Assembly: GCF_900313035.1 (NCBI RefSeq)
Contig: NZ_OMPS01000039.1
Coordinates: forward strand, 1 to 46,997
From: Ruegeria sp. EL01
Lineage (GTDB): Bacteria; Pseudomonadota; Alphaproteobacteria; Rhodobacterales; Rhodobacteraceae
DNA length: 46,997 bases
Direction of reading: 5' to 3'
Of the stretch, positions 46,084 through 46,997 are shown in pieces (within the stretch, counting starts at the first letter, position 1; each line of letters begins with the position of its first letter). The position numbers and the translations under genes were made by a program. The notes under the pieces were generated by a model that saw nothing but the letters and a program-made list of their open reading frames with translations, searched no databases and was not told the DNA's origin.

Positions 46084-46132
46084 GACGCCTTGGCAAACGC
46101 GCTCCCAAATAGCTGGCGGTTGCCAAGGCGTC
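46084..46132. repeat. 13-bp inverted repeat with a 23-base loop
   Basis: GACGCCTTGGCAA (46084-46096) pairs perfectly with TTGCCAAGGCGTC (46120-46132). It lies between the VOC gene and istB. No T-run follows on either side, so it may be part of an IS21 end or a transcript-stabilising hairpin. Confidence 0.6.
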
Positions 46133-46150
46133 TTGGTCCGTCAGGACCAA
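46133..46150 (+). terminator. Short hairpin with trailing TCTTTT
   Basis: TTGGTCC and GGACCAA form a 7-bp stem with a 4-base loop (GTCA), followed on the plus strand by TCTTTT. It follows the larger inverted repeat directly. It could stop plus-strand readthrough into the IS21 element or be part of the element's end structure. Confidence 0.4.
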
Positions 46151-46163
46151 TCTTTTCCGCGTA

Positions 46164-46919
46164 TTAGGAGTTCTGCCGAGCCCTGCTCTGTGCCAGACGA
46201 TAGCTTTCTCCGTTCATCTCCAGGATGCTGACATGGTGGGTCAGCCGGTCGAGCAAGGCACCGGTGAGGCGCTCTGATCCGAACGTTTCCGTCCACTCAT
46301 CGAAGGGCAGGTTTGAGGTGATCATGATGGAGCCGCGTTCGTACCTTTGGGAGATCAGTTCGAACAGCAGCTCAGCGCCGGTTTTGCTGAGGGGCACGAA
46401 GCCCAGCTCGTCGATGATCAGGAGCTTCTGTTTCACCAGTTGCTTTTGCAGCCGCAGGAGCTGGCGCTCGTCGCGGGCCTCCATCAACTCGTGGACGATT
46501 GCGGCAGCGGTTGTGAAGCGAACCGCCAGGCCTTTCTGGCAGGCGGCCAGACCGAGGCCGAGCGCCACGTGGGTCTTACCAGTGCCGCTGGGGCCGAGAG
46601 CGATGACGTTTTCGCAGCGGTCGATCCATTCACAGCGCGCCAGTTCCAGCACCTGCATCTTGTTGAGGCTTGGGATCGCCGTGAAGTCGAAGCTGTCGAG
46701 ACTTTTGGTTGCAGGGAACCGCGCTGCCTTGATCCGGCGCTCGATCATCCGCCGTTCCCGGTCGATGAGTTCGAGCTCGATCAGACGGGCCAGGAACTGG
46801 ACGTGATCTCTCCCTTCGGCAGCGCAGAGCCGGGCCTGCTTGTCGTATTCCCGCAGGATGGTCGGCAGCTTCAGCTTTTTGAGTTGGTGGTTCAGCAGGA
46901 TCTGTGGTGTCTCCGTCAT
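46164..46919 (-). mobile_element. istB: IS21-family helper ATPase IstB
   Basis: A 251-residue DnaA/DnaC-like AAA+ ATPase that assists the IstA transposase in target selection. The start is the ATG giving MTETPQILLN; eight residues upstream are not family-like. Walker A is GPSGTGKT at residues 109-116, Walker B KLLIIDELGF at about 165-174, and the C-terminus includes GSIMITSNLPFDEWTETFGS and RLTHHVSILEMNGESYR, all hallmarks of IstB. The reading frame is intact, so the helper may still work. istA would lie to the right and is not covered. Confidence 0.93.
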
Positions 46920-46997
46920 GTCGAGGCACCTGTTGTCAGGCACATGTAGCTGGAGGGTGACGTCGTCGCCACCTTGGCCCGTGGCAGATACGGATAG
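46920..46997 (-). other. Window edge, possible 3' end of istA
   Basis: In IS21 elements istA lies directly upstream of istB. The last 78 bases should therefore include the end of istA on the minus strand. The piece is too short to identify with certainty in any frame. Confidence 0.25.

Noticed and set aside
46164..46919. DnaC/DnaA-type replication protein
   Set aside because: The AAA+ core is similar, but length and C-terminal motifs are those of IstB of IS21.

Overview
The window reads as a chromosome segment of a marine alphaproteobacterium of the Rhodobacteraceae (Roseobacter group). The basis is the tmoXWV/tdm trimethylamine N-oxide locus beside fhs, a DctQ-type TRAP remnant with an RpiR regulator, the style of the insertion-sequence fragments, and moderately GC-rich genes. 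No rRNA, tRNA or CRISPR array was seen. All names rest on reading motifs by eye; no database search was possible.

Layout. (1) 1-8786: the 5' end of fhs (minus strand), a LysR regulator, and a divergent plus-strand operon that matches the known TMAO uptake and demethylation system: binding protein, ATPase, double-domain permease, a small cupin, and the DUF1989-GcvT fusion Tdm. Imported TMAO would be split to dimethylamine and formaldehyde, with the C1 unit captured on tetrahydrofolate, where Fhs also acts. (2) 8825-9806: a small secreted protein of unknown function and a transposase tail. (3) 9807-27153: a 17-kb, tightly packed, minus-strand run of six genes. It encodes two trypsin-fold proteases, a 1129-residue protein resembling the DUF6603 family, and three large proteins of 1100, 1891 and 623 residues that I cannot assign. 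This is the strongest candidate for an undescribed system.

(4) 27154-31541: a scrap yard. It holds a frameshifted small secreted-protein gene fused to a truncated TRAP small-permease gene, an intact RpiR regulator with three operator-like repeats upstream, and decayed pieces of IS5-type and IS66-type transposases, a LysR gene and an aldo/keto reductase. (5) 31542-38858: a second candidate system, a six-gene plus-strand operon behind a pair of perfect palindromes whose centres are 42 bp apart. It encodes a VOC protein, a small unknown protein, a nitrilase-family amidohydrolase, a large PLP decarboxylase of the Orn/Lys/Arg type, an ATP-grasp ligase and a C45 (penicillin acyltransferase-like) Ntn-hydrolase. 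Together these look like a pathway that makes or breaks amide bonds on an amine or amino acid. (6) 38951-42225: an IS6-type remnant, a sugar ABC transporter missing its binding protein and the front of one permease, and the IS5-type tail that cut it. (7) 42250-46997: NAD malic enzyme, a YbfB/YjiJ-type MFS transporter, a VOC gene with an atypical N-terminus, and the IS21 ATPase istB.

Intact metabolic operons therefore alternate with short zones of transposon wreckage. Two transporter loci (TRAP and sugar ABC) have been broken at those zones, while the two unknown operons are open along their full length.
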